From NCBI GenBank assembly GCA_963778075.1, contig CAVZTJ010000015.1, positions 1,054,001 through 1,118,000 on the forward strand: 64,000 nucleotides of DNA, in the 5' to 3' direction. Source of the stretch: JASHPR01 sp963778075. Lineage in GTDB: Bacteria; Actinomycetota; Actinomycetes; Streptosporangiales; Streptosporangiaceae. The position numbers were made by a program, and so were the translations under genes. Of this stretch, positions 8,108 to 16,399 are shown piece after piece. The notes below the pieces were generated by a model that searched no databases, was not told the origin of the DNA, and worked only from the letters and a program-made list of their open reading frames with translations. Numbering within the stretch: the first letter of the stretch is position 1; each line of letters begins with the position of its first letter.

Positions 8108-9495
8108 GCGACTATGACGTGATCGTCTTCGGCGGCGGGGCGCCGGGTGAGCACTGCGCCGCGGCGCTGGCTGCGCGCGGTCTGCGTGTCGCTGTGGTTG
8201 AGCGAGAACTAGTCGGCGGTGAATGCTCCTACTGGGCGTGCATCCCGTCGAAGTCGCTGCTGCGGCCGGGCGAAGCCGTGCAGGGCGCTCGTGACGTCGG
8301 CGCGACCGCCCAGGTCGACGTCGAGGCCGCGCTGGCCTGGCGCGACTTCATGGTCTCGGACTGGTCCGACGCCGGCCAGGAGCGCTGGCTGGCGGGCCGG
8401 GGCATCGCGCTGCTGCGCGGCACCGGCAAGCTCGCCGGCACCGGCGTGGTCGAAGTCGACGGCACCCGCCACACCGCGGAGCACGTTGTCGTGGCGACTG
8501 GCGCGGCGCCGTTCGTGCCTCCGGTACCGGGACTGCGCGAGCTCGACGGCGTCTGGGGAACCCGGGAGGCGACGAGCATGAAGGCCGTCCCGCGCCGCCT
8601 TCTCGTGCTGGGCGGAGGGGCTGCTGGCGTCGAGATTGCGCAGATCGTGCGGCGTCTCGGGGGCGAGGCGGTCATCGTCGAGGGTGCCGACCGGGTGATT
8701 CCCCGCGAGGCGGCGCCACTGGGCGCGGCACTCAGCGAAGCCCTGCGCCAGGACGGGATCGAGCTGGTGCTCGGGGTGCACGCCACAGCCGCGCGGCGGG
8801 AGGGCGACGAGTACGTCCTGCAGCTCGACGGCGGCAAGGAACTGCGTGGCGACAAGCTGCTCGTGGCGACCGGCCGGCGCCCGCGCGTCGAGGGGATCGG
8901 CCTGGAGACGGTGGGCGTCGAGGCCAACCCGCACGGCATCAAGGTCGACGAGCACCTGCGCGCGGGCGAACGGCTGTGGGCGATCGGTGACGTCAACGGC
9001 ATCTGGCCGCTGACGCATGTCGGCGAGTACGAGGGCGATGTAGTGGCGGCGAACATCGCCGGCGACCCGCACCCGGTGAACTACGAAGCCGTTCCCCGGG
9101 TCACCTACACAGATCCTCAGGCCGCGGCGGTGGGCGCGACCGAAGCGCCCTACAGCGCGACCGCCAAACTGTCAGAGGTGCCAAAGATGGCCACCTACAC
9201 GCACGCCTACGCCAAGTCCAACGGGTTCCTCACGCTGCTCAGCGACGGCAAGCGGCTGACTGGTGCCTACGCACTCGGGCCCGAGGCCGGCGAGTGGACG
9301 CAGCAGGCGACGCTGGCCATCCGTGCGCACGTCCCGCTCGAGGTGCTGAGCGACACGATCCAGCCCTTCCCGAGCTTTTCCAGCATCTACAACGCGACGG
9401 TCATGACGCTGCGCATGAACATCGCGGACATGCCGATGCCGTCCGGGCCAATGGACGCGCAGATGGCGGACCGTGCCCACGGAGGCGGATCATGA
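8104..9495 (+). CDS. FAD-dependent pyridine nucleotide-disulfide oxidoreductase
   Basis: A 463-residue flavoprotein of the lipoamide dehydrogenase/mercuric reductase group. The N-terminal FAD site is VIVFGGGAPGEHCA, the redox-active pair is in GGECSYWACIPSK (C-X4-C), and the second nucleotide fold is LLVLGGGAAGVEIAQ. RLWAIGDVNG is the FAD-contacting strand. The usual His-Glu pair of the C-terminal dimer domain (HPTLSE-like) is not evident; the equivalent stretch reads IQPFPSFSSIYN. A classical lipoamide dehydrogenase activity is therefore unlikely and the substrate is unknown. The start overlaps the VOC fragment stop (ATGA), and its stop overlaps the SDR start in the same way. Confidence 0.88.
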   Translation: MSDYDVIVFGGGAPGEHCAAALAARGLRVAVVERELVGGECSYWACIPSKSLLRPGEAVQGARDVGATAQVDVEAALAWRDFMVSDWSDAGQERWLAGRGIALLRGTGKLAGTGVVEVDGTRHTAEHVVVATGAAPFVPPVPGLRELDGVWGTREATSMKAVPRRLLVLGGGAAGVEIAQIVRRLGGEAVIVEGADRVIPREAAPLGAALSEALRQDGIELVLGVHATAARREGDEYVLQLDGGKELRGDKLLVATGRRPRVEGIGLETVGVEANPHGIKVDEHLRAGERLWAIGDVNGIWPLTHVGEYEGDVVAANIAGDPHPVNYEAVPRVTYTDPQAAAVGATEAPYSATAKLSEVPKMATYTHAYAKSNGFLTLLSDGKRLTGAYALGPEAGEWTQQATLAIRAHVPLEVLSDTIQPFPSFSSIYNATVMTLRMNIADMPMPSGPMDAQMADRAHGGGS

Positions 9496-9892
9496 CCAGC
9501 CCAGCCGCTCCCCGGCTCCGCCCAGCGCGCGCCGGAACTGGCCGGACAGACCGTGGTCGTGATCGGCGGAAGCTCTGGCATCGGGCTGGAGACGGCCCGG
9601 CGCGCCCGGGCCAAGGGTGCCGAGGTGATCATCACCGGCCGCAATCCGGACCGGCTCCGGCGGGCGGCGCAGGAGGTCGGCGCGCAGCGCGCGGCGGCCT
9701 TCGACGTCACCGACGCGGGCTTCGCTGCTCGGGGACCAGCTCGAGGAACGCCGCAATGAAATGCGGACGACGCTCCCGATCGGCCGCGTCGTCGAGCCCG
9801 TCGACGTCGCCACGCTCGCCGTCCACATCATGACCAACACGGCGCTGGCCGGCGCGACATACGACATCGACGGGGGCGAGCAGTTCGTCTGA
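9492..9892 (+). pseudogene. Broken short-chain dehydrogenase (SDR) gene
   Basis: ATG 9492 opens MTSPAAP. Skipping one base in the CCCC run at about 9510 then gives GSAQRAPELAGQTVVVIGG followed by SSGIGLETARRARAKGAEVI, a classic SDR nucleotide-binding start with TGxxxGIG-type motif. After DVTDAG (near 9720) the frame switches to SLLGDQLEERR and PIGRVVEPVDVATLAVHIM, ending TYDIDGGEQFV, the C-terminal end of the same family. The central 100-plus residues, including the Ser-Tyr-Lys catalytic core, are missing. So there is one homopolymer indel plus a large internal deletion. Confidence 0.75.
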
Positions 9893-9928
9893 CGAGGTGC
9901 GGCCGCGGGCGAACCGGGGCTTCCGCGG

Positions 9929-11227
9929 TCAGGTTTGCCCGGAGTCCGGGCCGGGGGCGGACCGCCCGCCATCGACGGGCACGATTGCGGCGCAACGCTC
10001 TGCCCGGGCCCGGAGATAGCGCTTTTCCGGGATGCTTGCGGTCCTGCGTGCCGCTTCGTCGAAGGCGTCGCGTGCCGCTCCGGGCGACCCGGCCAGTTCG
10101 AGAAGGTGACCGCGCATCGCGTACAGCCGGTGATGCCGGGCCACCCGGTCGTCGCCGGCCAGGGTGTCCAGCAGCTGCAGGCCCGCGTCTGGTCCCCTGA
10201 CCATCGCCGCGGCCAGGGCGCGGTTCAACGTGGCCATCGGGTTGGGGGCGATGCGGTCGAGCAGTTCGTACAGGGCGAGGATCTGCGGCCAGTCGGTCTC
10301 TTCCGTGGTGGCCGCTTCGTCGTGGACCGCCGCGATGGCCGCCTGGATCTGGTAAGCGCCCACTGGGCCTGTGGCCAGCGCGTCGGTGACCAGGGCGACG
10401 CCCTCCGCGATCGCGGCCTGGTCCCAGCGGCTGCGGTCCTGGTCGGCAAGAGACACCAGCTCCCCGGCGTCGTCGACCCGGGCGACGCGGCGGGCCTCGG
10501 TGAGCAGAATCAGCGCGAGGAGCCCGGAGACCTCGCCGTCGCCGGGCCGGAGCCGGTGCAGCCCGCGGGTCAGCCGCAGCGCTTCAACGGTCAGGTCGAC
10601 GCGGTTCACCTGCTCGCCGGCCGTCGCGGTGTAGCCCTCGTTGAAGATCAGGTACAGCACGTGGCAGACGGCATCGATCCGCTCATCGACGTCCTCGGCG
10701 GGTGGCATCGAGAACGTCGCGCCTGCCTCCCGGATACGCTGCTTCGCCCGGCTGACCCGCTGCGCCATGGTCGCTTCCGGCACGAAGAAGGCGCTGGCGA
10801 TCTCGGCCGTGGTCAGGCCCCCGACCGCCCGCAGCGTAAGCGCGATCTGCGATGGCGGCGTCAGAGCCGGGTGGCAGCACAGCAGCAGCAGCGCAAGCGT
10901 GTCATCCCGGTCCGGCTCACGCCCGTCCCCGGGATACCGGCCCAGCTCGGCCGGGGGCGCGCCGAACACCAGGCGGTCCTCGCGTTCCCGCCGGGAACGC
11001 TCGCTGCGGACCTCGTCGATCAGCCGCCGCGTGGCGACGGTGATCAGCCAGGCCCGGGGGTTCTCCGGTATCCCCTTGGCAGGCCAGTCCATGGCGGCGG
11101 ACAGCAGCGCCTCCTGCACGGCGTCCTCGCAAAGGTCAAAAGCCTGATGCCGGCGCAAGAGCACGCCGAGGACCTGCGGCGCCAGTGAGCGCAGCAGGTC
11201 CTCGACGTCGCTGCCGACCGGTTTCAA
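9929..11227 (-). CDS. ECF RNA polymerase sigma factor, ECF42 type
   Basis: A 432-residue sigma factor: region 2 (VQEALLSAAMDWP...PRAWLITVATRRLIDEVRSE), region 4 (LTLRAVGGLTTAEIASAFFV), then a 200-residue helical TPR-like extension. This architecture, and the YciI/DGPF gene directly upstream, identify the ECF42 group, which lacks a classical anti-sigma factor. The extension is needed for activity in studied members of that group (family knowledge). It starts with TTG 11227 in a four-base TTGA overlap with the DGPF gene stop, so the two are translationally coupled. Confidence 0.9.
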   Translation of the reverse strand: MKPVGSDVEDLLRSLAPQVLGVLLRRHQAFDLCEDAVQEALLSAAMDWPAKGIPENPRAWLITVATRRLIDEVRSERSRREREDRLVFGAPPAELGRYPGDGREPDRDDTLALLLLCCHPALTPPSQIALTLRAVGGLTTAEIASAFFVPEATMAQRVSRAKQRIREAGATFSMPPAEDVDERIDAVCHVLYLIFNEGYTATAGEQVNRVDLTVEALRLTRGLHRLRPGDGEVSGLLALILLTEARRVARVDDAGELVSLADQDRSRWDQAAIAEGVALVTDALATGPVGAYQIQAAIAAVHDEAATTEETDWPQILALYELLDRIAPNPMATLNRALAAAMVRGPDAGLQLLDTLAGDDRVARHHRLYAMRGHLLELAGSPGAARDAFDEAARRTASIPEKRYLRARAERCAAIVPVDGGRSAPGPDSGQT

Positions 11228-11586
11228 ATGGCCTCGCCGGACTCGTGCAGGATCGGCCAGACCTCCACCGCGTTGTGCGCGGCGAACGGGTACTCAGCCG
11301 CGATGTCGAGCGCCCGCTGCTCGCTGTCGACGTCGAGGAGGAAGAAGCTGGACACGAACTCCTTGGCCTCGAGGTACGGGCCGTCGGTCACGGCCGGTAC
11401 CCCGCCACGGACGCGGACGGTCCGGGCCGTCAGCTCGTCGCCCAGACCGTAGGCGCCGAGCAGTTCCCCCGACTCCGAATGGCGACGGTTGAACGCGTCC
11501 ACCTCGCCGATCGCCTTGCCTATCACGTCAGGCGGAAACGACTCCCACATCTCCTTGTTCCCGTAGATGATCGCGATGTACTTCAT
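11224..11586 (-). CDS. YciI/DGPF-domain protein, partner of the ECF42 sigma factor
   Basis: A 120-residue protein starting MKYIAIIYGNKEMW, with the characteristic VTDGPYLEAKEFVSSFFLLD segment (the DGPF motif appears as DGPYLE) and EVWPI near the end. ATG 11586 is preceded by a strong AGGAGGAGAG site. It is first in the operon and overlaps the sigma factor by four bases. DGPF proteins are conserved partners of ECF42 sigma factors; their biochemical role is unclear, and a detoxification or sensing role is only speculation. Confidence 0.88.
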   Translation of the reverse strand: MKYIAIIYGNKEMWESFPPDVIGKAIGEVDAFNRRHSESGELLGAYGLGDELTARTVRVRGGVPAVTDGPYLEAKEFVSSFFLLDVDSEQRALDIAAEYPFAAHNAVEVWPILHESGEAI

Positions 11587-11749
11587 CTCTCCTCCTAGCC
11601 GCGTGTTGCCAGGCGGCGCGCTCCGGACCATCCAGAGCGGCCCGCCGACCGCCCGGCTGGGCGGTTCCAACTGGTAGTCGGAGCCGCGAGGCAGTCTTCG
11701 ACATCCGCCCGCCGTACCGTCATCTTGCCCACTCACATGTAGTCAAATA

Positions 11750-11764
11750 TCTTGACCGTCAAGA
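11750..11764. promoter_or_regulatory. Palindromic operator candidate upstream of the DGPF/sigma operon
   Basis: TCTTGAC-C-GTCAAGA, perfect seven-base arms around one base, in an AT-rich patch (AAATATCTTGACCGTCAAGAAT spans two fields of the palindrome). It lies about 165 bases upstream of the DGPF start. It overlaps a possible forward -35 (TTGACC) with TATATC 15 bases downstream. The pattern resembles MarR-type operators. The only forward frame after it is 28 codons (11788-11874) and I do not call it a gene. Confidence 0.45.
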
Positions 11765-11879
11765 ATCAGGACTATATCGTCGGCCGCATGAACGTGGGTT
11801 ACGCCGCTGCGGAAGCAGACGCACCCAGTCTGGTGAGCTGGCTTGCGATCTGGCGCGCCGCGGGTGAGAGCTGAGACCG

Positions 11880-13181
11880 TCACCGGTGCAGGATGTCGCG
11901 AAGGTGCCGCACCGTCCACCGGCGGTCGAACAGCGTCTGGTCGCCGGCGTCCTCGGCGCGAAGGTGCTCGATCAACGTCACGTAGTCGTCGACGTCCAGC
12001 GTCCTGAGCAGGTCCAGCAGGTCGGCCGCGTCGCCCGTGACGGGGTCGACCGGTGCGACGAGGCGGTCGTAGAGCGCGACGACCTGCTGAACCATGGCCA
12101 GGTGGCGCTGCCCGGGGTCGACGGAGGGGAAGTTCGTCGCGGCGAAGTCCTCGGTGAAGACGATCGGCTCGACCGCCAGCGCCTCTGGCCCGTAGCGCTG
12201 GGCGAGGTGGATCAGCAGCTCGACGTCGAAGGTCTCGTTGAAAGACGTCATCTCGCCGATGACCGGGCGGAGCGCGGGCCCGTCGAAGGCCTTGAAGCCG
12301 GCCTGGGTATCGAGCACGTGGGCCAGGGACGGGATGAGCAGGGCCCGGACGAAATGACGGAACAGGATGATGATCTTGTCCGGCTTGTCGCCGGTGCTGT
12401 GCGGCTCGGTGGACGGCCCGTCGGCGCGGATCAGCACCGCGCCGTCGATCCCGTAACGCTGGCCGAGCGCGGCGATCACCTTGTCGCCGCCCACGATCGG
12501 CGCCGCCAGCGAGCCGAGCTGGGCCAGGTTCGCCGACAGGTCCGCGTCGGTGTAGCTGACGACGTGCAGGCCGGCGCCGGCTGCCTGCGCCGGACCGCTG
12601 CCAACAGCGGCGGCCAGCCCGGCCAGGATCGATCCGCCCTTCCGGGACTGGTCGGTCGAGGTCAGCCGGTCGAACGCGGGGCTGATCGAGGGGCCGTTCG
12701 CGATCACCTCGGCCAGCCGCAGAACCGTGACGCCGCGGTTACCTTCCTTCGGGTAACCCTCGGCCGCGGCGATCTCCGTCATGAGGTCGGCGCTCGAGGG
12801 CTGGTCGGAGCATCCGTCGTCGCAGGCGATGATGCTCCAGGTGACCCCGGGCAGCCCGCCGGTCAGCCAGTCGAGCTGGCGGACCTTGGTCCGCACAAAG
12901 TCCTCGCCGTGCGGGTGTTCCGCGCGGGGGACCATGCGCCCGGTCTCGCCGTACATGGCCCACACCACGGTCAGGTGGATCGGGCCGGCGAGCCCGGCCA
13001 GCCGCCGGCGCGAGCGGGCCACGGCAGCGGCTTCGGCCATCACCGCCGGGCCATGGCCGTCGGCGGCTCGTTCTGCCGCTAAGCCGCCCTCAATCAGGAC
13101 GGAGGCCACGTCGAGCACCGCCTGATTCTGATCCGAGTCCGTGAGGTCGCGGGCGGGGATCAGCACGTTATCCATAGCCAT
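11880..13181 (-). CDS. Glycosyltransferase family 2-like protein
   Basis: A 433-residue protein with an N-terminal Rossmann-like nucleotide-sugar region: HLTVVWAMYGETGRM, then ...WSIIACDDGCSD with an acidic pair, later VVSYTDADLSANLAQL (DxD-like) and LDTQAGFKAFDGPALRP, a stretch typical of dolichyl-phosphate-glucose/mannose synthase-like GT2 enzymes. The last 100 residues are helical and unassigned. There are no obvious membrane segments. It is divergent from the TetR gene with only 27 bp between starts, so the TetR protein probably controls it. The start may be ATG 13181 or ATG 13175. The acceptor is unknown. Confidence 0.75.
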   Translation of the reverse strand: MAMDNVLIPARDLTDSDQNQAVLDVASVLIEGGLAAERAADGHGPAVMAEAAAVARSRRRLAGLAGPIHLTVVWAMYGETGRMVPRAEHPHGEDFVRTKVRQLDWLTGGLPGVTWSIIACDDGCSDQPSSADLMTEIAAAEGYPKEGNRGVTVLRLAEVIANGPSISPAFDRLTSTDQSRKGGSILAGLAAAVGSGPAQAAGAGLHVVSYTDADLSANLAQLGSLAAPIVGGDKVIAALGQRYGIDGAVLIRADGPSTEPHSTGDKPDKIIILFRHFVRALLIPSLAHVLDTQAGFKAFDGPALRPVIGEMTSFNETFDVELLIHLAQRYGPEALAVEPIVFTEDFAATNFPSVDPGQRHLAMVQQVVALYDRLVAPVDPVTGDAADLLDLLRTLDVDDYVTLIEHLRAEDAGDQTLFDRRWTVRHLRDILHR

Positions 13182-13193
13182 AAGGATGCCATC

Positions 13194-13209
13194 TATACGT
13201 TACCGTATA
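13194..13209. promoter_or_regulatory. TetR operator candidate covering the start of the regulator gene
   Basis: TATACG-TTAC-CGTATA, perfect six-base arms with a four-base spacer, ending on the A of the TetR start codon and beginning 13 bases from the divergent glycosyltransferase start. A TetR dimer bound here could block both genes. With so little upstream room the TetR message is probably leaderless. Confidence 0.6.
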
Positions 13210-13766
13210 TGACCATGGTCGCGATTACCAGAACGCCGCGCCACCGGTGGGTCGAGGAGGGCCTGCGGGCTCTGGCGGCCGGCGGCCCGGACGCCGTCCG
13301 GGTCGAGCTTCTGGCGCAGGCGCTCGGGGTGACCAAGGGCGGGTTCTATGGGCACTTCGCCGACCGGCGGGCGCTGCTGGAGGAGATGCTCGACTCCTGG
13401 GAGCGGATGAGCACCGATGAGGTGCTCGAGCGCGTCGAGCGCCATGGCGGCGATGCCAGGGCGAAGATACGGCTCGCGGGCGCGCTCACGTTCTCCCCCG
13501 AGCTCCTGCCGATCGACCTGGCCATCCGTGACTGGGCCCGGCGTGACCCGGCGGTCGCCGAGCGCCTCCGCCGCGTTGACAACCGCCGCATGGACTACCT
13601 GCGCATGCTGTTCGGCGCGATCTCCGCCAGCGAGGAGGAGGCCGAGGCCCGCAGCATGCTGGCGTTCTCGCTCGTCATCGGCCACCACTTCATGGCCGCC
13701 GATCATGGCGCCCGCAGCCACGCCGACGTCCTGGACCTCGCGGCACGCTGGCTGCTGGCGCAATAA
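13209..13766 (+). CDS. TetR-family transcriptional regulator
   Basis: A 185-residue regulator. The N-terminal helix-turn-helix reads ...VRVELLAQALGVTKGGFYGHFADRRALLEEML, the standard TetR DNA-binding signature. The rest is an all-helical ligand and dimer domain with no recognisable ligand motif. There is no Shine-Dalgarno site because the perfect palindrome at 13194-13209 runs into the ATG, suggesting leaderless translation and autoregulation. The likely target is the divergent glycosyltransferase gene. Confidence 0.9.
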   Translation: MTMVAITRTPRHRWVEEGLRALAAGGPDAVRVELLAQALGVTKGGFYGHFADRRALLEEMLDSWERMSTDEVLERVERHGGDARAKIRLAGALTFSPELLPIDLAIRDWARRDPAVAERLRRVDNRRMDYLRMLFGAISASEEEAEARSMLAFSLVIGHHFMAADHGARSHADVLDLAARWLLAQ

Positions 13767-13771
13767 CGCCG

Positions 13772-14440
13772 TCACACCGGTGCGTCAGGGATGTGATAGC
13801 CGACGCCAGGGTGGGTCTGGATGACGGGCGGGTCGCCTAGCTTGCGCCGCAGGCGGCTGATGGTGACGAAGACGGCGTTGGTGAACGGATCGGCGTTCTC
13901 GTCCCACGCCTGTTCGAGGAGGTCTTCGGCGGTGAGGAACACGGGGCTGGCCCGCATCAGTGCCTCGAGGACAGCGAACTCCTTCACCGACAGGTCGAGC
14001 GGGCGGCCCTCGCGGGTGGCGGTGTGCCGCTGGGGGTCGAGTTCGACGCCCGCCGCCCGCAAGATGCGGGACCGGGCGGCGGGCTGCCGGCGGCCGAGCG
14101 CGCGGATGCGCAAGACAAGCTCGGTGAAGTGGAAGGGCTTGGCCAGGTAGTCATCGGCGCCCAGACCGAGACCGCTGACCCGGTCTTCGGCTGCGCCGGC
14201 GGCGGTCAGCATCAGCACCATCGACGGTTTGTCCGCCTCGGTGATCATCCGGCATAGCGCGTCGCCGTGGATGCCGGGCAGGTCACGGTCGAGGACGACA
14301 ACCTGATAGGCGTTCGTGTCGATCTTGGCGGCAGCGTCGATGCCGTCGTAGGCGACGTCGACGGCGAACCCGTTGTCGCGGAGCCCTTCGGCAATGTCGT
14401 CGGCCAGACTCGGGACATCCTCGGCGACGAGCACTCTCAT
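13772..14440 (-). CDS. OmpR-family response regulator of efflux system 1
   Basis: A 222-residue regulator. The receiver domain starts MRVLVAEDVPSLAD with phospho-acceptor Asp51 in VVLDRDLPG, Thr in LMLTAAG and Lys in LAKPF. The C-terminal winged helix has LSVKEFAVLEAL and FVTISRLRRKLG. ATG 14440 overlaps the kinase stop by four bases, so kinase and regulator are coupled. It closely resembles the regulator at 63372 beside the second efflux set, including the unusual LDRDLP block, so both probably control the adjacent lipoprotein-adaptor-ABC genes. Confidence 0.92.
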   Translation of the reverse strand: MRVLVAEDVPSLADDIAEGLRDNGFAVDVAYDGIDAAAKIDTNAYQVVVLDRDLPGIHGDALCRMITEADKPSMVLMLTAAGAAEDRVSGLGLGADDYLAKPFHFTELVLRIRALGRRQPAARSRILRAAGVELDPQRHTATREGRPLDLSVKEFAVLEALMRASPVFLTAEDLLEQAWDENADPFTNAVFVTISRLRRKLGDPPVIQTHPGVGYHIPDAPV

Positions 14441-15714
14441 CCAGCCACCCCGGCCAGGTCCCTTGCCGCGGCGGCCGGCAGCGCGACGGCGGCGCGCAGG
14501 CCACCGTCGGCGCGGGCGCTCAGCTGCAGAGTGCCATCGTGGGCTCTGACGATGGCCGCGACGATCGACAGGCCCAGACCGGTGCCGGTGCCGGTGCTGG
14601 TCCGGTCCCCGGCCAGCCGCCGGAAGGGCTGGGCGAGCTCGCGGACATCCCGTTCGTCGAGCACCGGGCCGCCGCTCTCGACGACCAGCCACGCCAGCGA
14701 GCCATCGGAACGGGTCGCGACGTGGAGCCAGCCGCCGGGCTGGTTGTGGCGGATCGCGTTGTCGATGAGGTTGCTGGTCATCCGGTCGAGCAGCAGCGAG
14801 GCGCCCCGGACCGGGGCATCTGCCAGGTCTTGCTCCACGGTGAGCCGCATGCCCGCGATGGCCGGGCCGTGTTCGGCCAGCGCCGCTTTGGCAGCCTCGC
14901 CGAGCGACACCGTGACGCCGGGCGACTCGGCCCCCCGCTGAGCGCGAGCCAGGACCAGGAAGCTCTCCACCAGCCGGTCGGCCTTGTCCAGCCCCTTGCG
15001 CACCTTGGCCGCGAGCAGTGACACCTCCGGCGCCGGAGGTCCGGGCTTTCCGGTCGCGACATCTAGCGAGGTGCGCATCATCGTCAGCGGTGTGCGCAGT
15101 TCGTGGGAGACGTTGGCCATGAACCGCTGCTGTGCCTCGAATGCTTCTTCCAGCCGGCCGAGCAGGTCGTCGATGGTGTCGGCGAGGGCCTTGACTTCGT
15201 CGTCCGGCCCGGGCAGCGCCAGCCGCGCGTGCAGGTTGCGCGCGGTGATGGCCCGCGTGGCGGTGGTGATGCTCCGCAGCGGCCGCAGCACCCGCCCGGC
15301 CACGAGCCAGCCCAGCACGGCAGCCGCCAGGGCCATGATCGCGAGCGTGATCCCGGAGTAGGCCAGCAGCTGATGCATCACGTGGGCGTGCGCCTGCACC
15401 GCGAGGACATCGCACTGGCCGACCTGCGAACTGCCCGCCTTGGTGCCCGGGATAAGCAGCCCGTCATACCCGCCGCCTGGCCGGGTAATGGTTCCGCAGC
15501 TGATGGTTGTCTTGCCGTTCGGGCTCTTGTAGGTGTACGTGAAGGCCCTAGACGTGGCGTGATCGGCCAGCAGATAGGTGATCGCGAGCAGGCCGACGCC
15601 GCAGCACAGGAACAGCGAGCCGTACAGCAGCGTCAGCCGCAGCCGGACGGTGGGCGGAGGCAGCCGCAGCCGCCGTGTCCGCGATGACAGGCGCCCAGTC
15701 GGCACAGCAGGCAT
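14437..15714 (-). CDS. Sensor histidine kinase of efflux system 1
   Basis: A 425-residue membrane kinase. It has a transmembrane helix at about 27-49, a short extracytoplasmic loop with two cysteines (about 73 and 101) that could form a disulfide, a second helix near 119-139, a HAMP domain, then HisKA with His204 in FMANVSHELRTPL. The ATPase domain has SNLIDNAIRHNQ (N box) and GTGLGLSIV (G box). It is divergent from the lipoprotein gene across a 175-bp region. The short sensor loop with a Cys pair invites comparison with the Cys-rich lipoproteins next door (inference). Confidence 0.92.
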   Translation of the reverse strand: MPAVPTGRLSSRTRRLRLPPPTVRLRLTLLYGSLFLCCGVGLLAITYLLADHATSRAFTYTYKSPNGKTTISCGTITRPGGGYDGLLIPGTKAGSSQVGQCDVLAVQAHAHVMHQLLAYSGITLAIMALAAAVLGWLVAGRVLRPLRSITTATRAITARNLHARLALPGPDDEVKALADTIDDLLGRLEEAFEAQQRFMANVSHELRTPLTMMRTSLDVATGKPGPPAPEVSLLAAKVRKGLDKADRLVESFLVLARAQRGAESPGVTVSLGEAAKAALAEHGPAIAGMRLTVEQDLADAPVRGASLLLDRMTSNLIDNAIRHNQPGGWLHVATRSDGSLAWLVVESGGPVLDERDVRELAQPFRRLAGDRTSTGTGTGLGLSIVAAIVRAHDGTLQLSARADGGLRAAVALPAAAARDLAGVAG

Positions 15715-15889
15715 CGTCAGTTCCTCCGTTCGCGCTGTCTGCCCAGGTCAGAGCCCAAACGACCGTGACTCCCATGATGCCCGGGCAGACCTTTCACAGG
15801 CTTAACGACCTTCGTAAAGGCCGTGTTAGCAGCCGTTCCTTATAACTGGCCTGGAGAAGGCAAGGTCGCCGAGTCTGGAGGTTTGTGAG
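15715..15889. promoter_or_regulatory. Divergent control region between the sensor kinase and lipoprotein operon
   Basis: 175 bases. A forward -10-like TATAAC sits at 15841-15846 with no good -35, as expected for an activator-dependent promoter. Upstream are TTAACG and CGTAAA, near-inverted elements, and GTGTTAGC. Translation of the lipoprotein is set by GGAGG at about 15877. The OmpR-type regulator next door is the natural candidate to bind here. Confidence 0.4.
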
Positions 15890-16393
15890 ATGACGCAACC
15901 GTGGCCGGGCCGGTCCTGGCCCGGCAAGGCAATGATGCTGACTGCCGCTGCGCTGGCCGCTGTCGTGGTCGCGGCCTGCTCTGGCGGATCCTCGAATTCA
16001 GTCACGAGCGCGGGAAACCCCAATAAGGGCGCGCTCGCCTACGCCAGTTGCATGCGGGCGCACGGGATCTCCGATTTCCCCGATCCCAACGCCCAGGGCG
16101 GGTTCTCCGCACCCAACGGGCTGAACCCCAAGACGCCGCAGTACGCGGCGGCCAACAACGCGTGCAAGTCGCTGATGGGATCCGCGACGCCGCCGCCATA
16201 CAACCCGACCGTAGTAGCCAAGCTGCTGAAGTACGCCAACTGCATGCGCGCTCACGGGCTCTCCTGGTTCCCAGATCCAAACGCCCAAGGCCACCTGGAC
16301 ATCAGTTTCCCGAAAGGCAGCAGCCCGAACTCCGCGCAGTACACGGCCGCCAACCACACCTGCTCGGCCGACCTGCCCGGGAACGGCGGGTGA
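15890..16393 (+). CDS. CMRxHG-type lipoprotein of efflux system 1
   Basis: A 167-residue lipoprotein: positively charged start, hydrophobic stretch, lipobox VVAAC with Cys30. The mature part is two homologous modules, each beginning with a cysteine motif: CMRAHGISDFPDPNAQG (Cys54) and CMRAHGLSWFPDPNAQG (Cys118), each followed about 40 residues later by a second Cys (92 and 158), suggesting one disulfide per module. It is first in an operon with adaptor, ATPase and permease. Two homologues occur in the second set (58304-58927, 62567-63172). The family is common in actinomycetes but I know no established function; an extracytoplasmic partner of the exporter or sensor is inferred. Confidence 0.88.
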   Translation: MTQPWPGRSWPGKAMMLTAAALAAVVVAACSGGSSNSVTSAGNPNKGALAYASCMRAHGISDFPDPNAQGGFSAPNGLNPKTPQYAAANNACKSLMGSATPPPYNPTVVAKLLKYANCMRAHGLSWFPDPNAQGHLDISFPKGSSPNSAQYTAANHTCSADLPGNGG

Positions 16394-16399
16394 TGGGCG

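Noticed and set aside
11788..11874. 28-codon plus-strand frame after the dyad at 11750
   Set aside because: Too short, no ribosome site and no clear similarity; kept only as a comment on a possible lost regulator.
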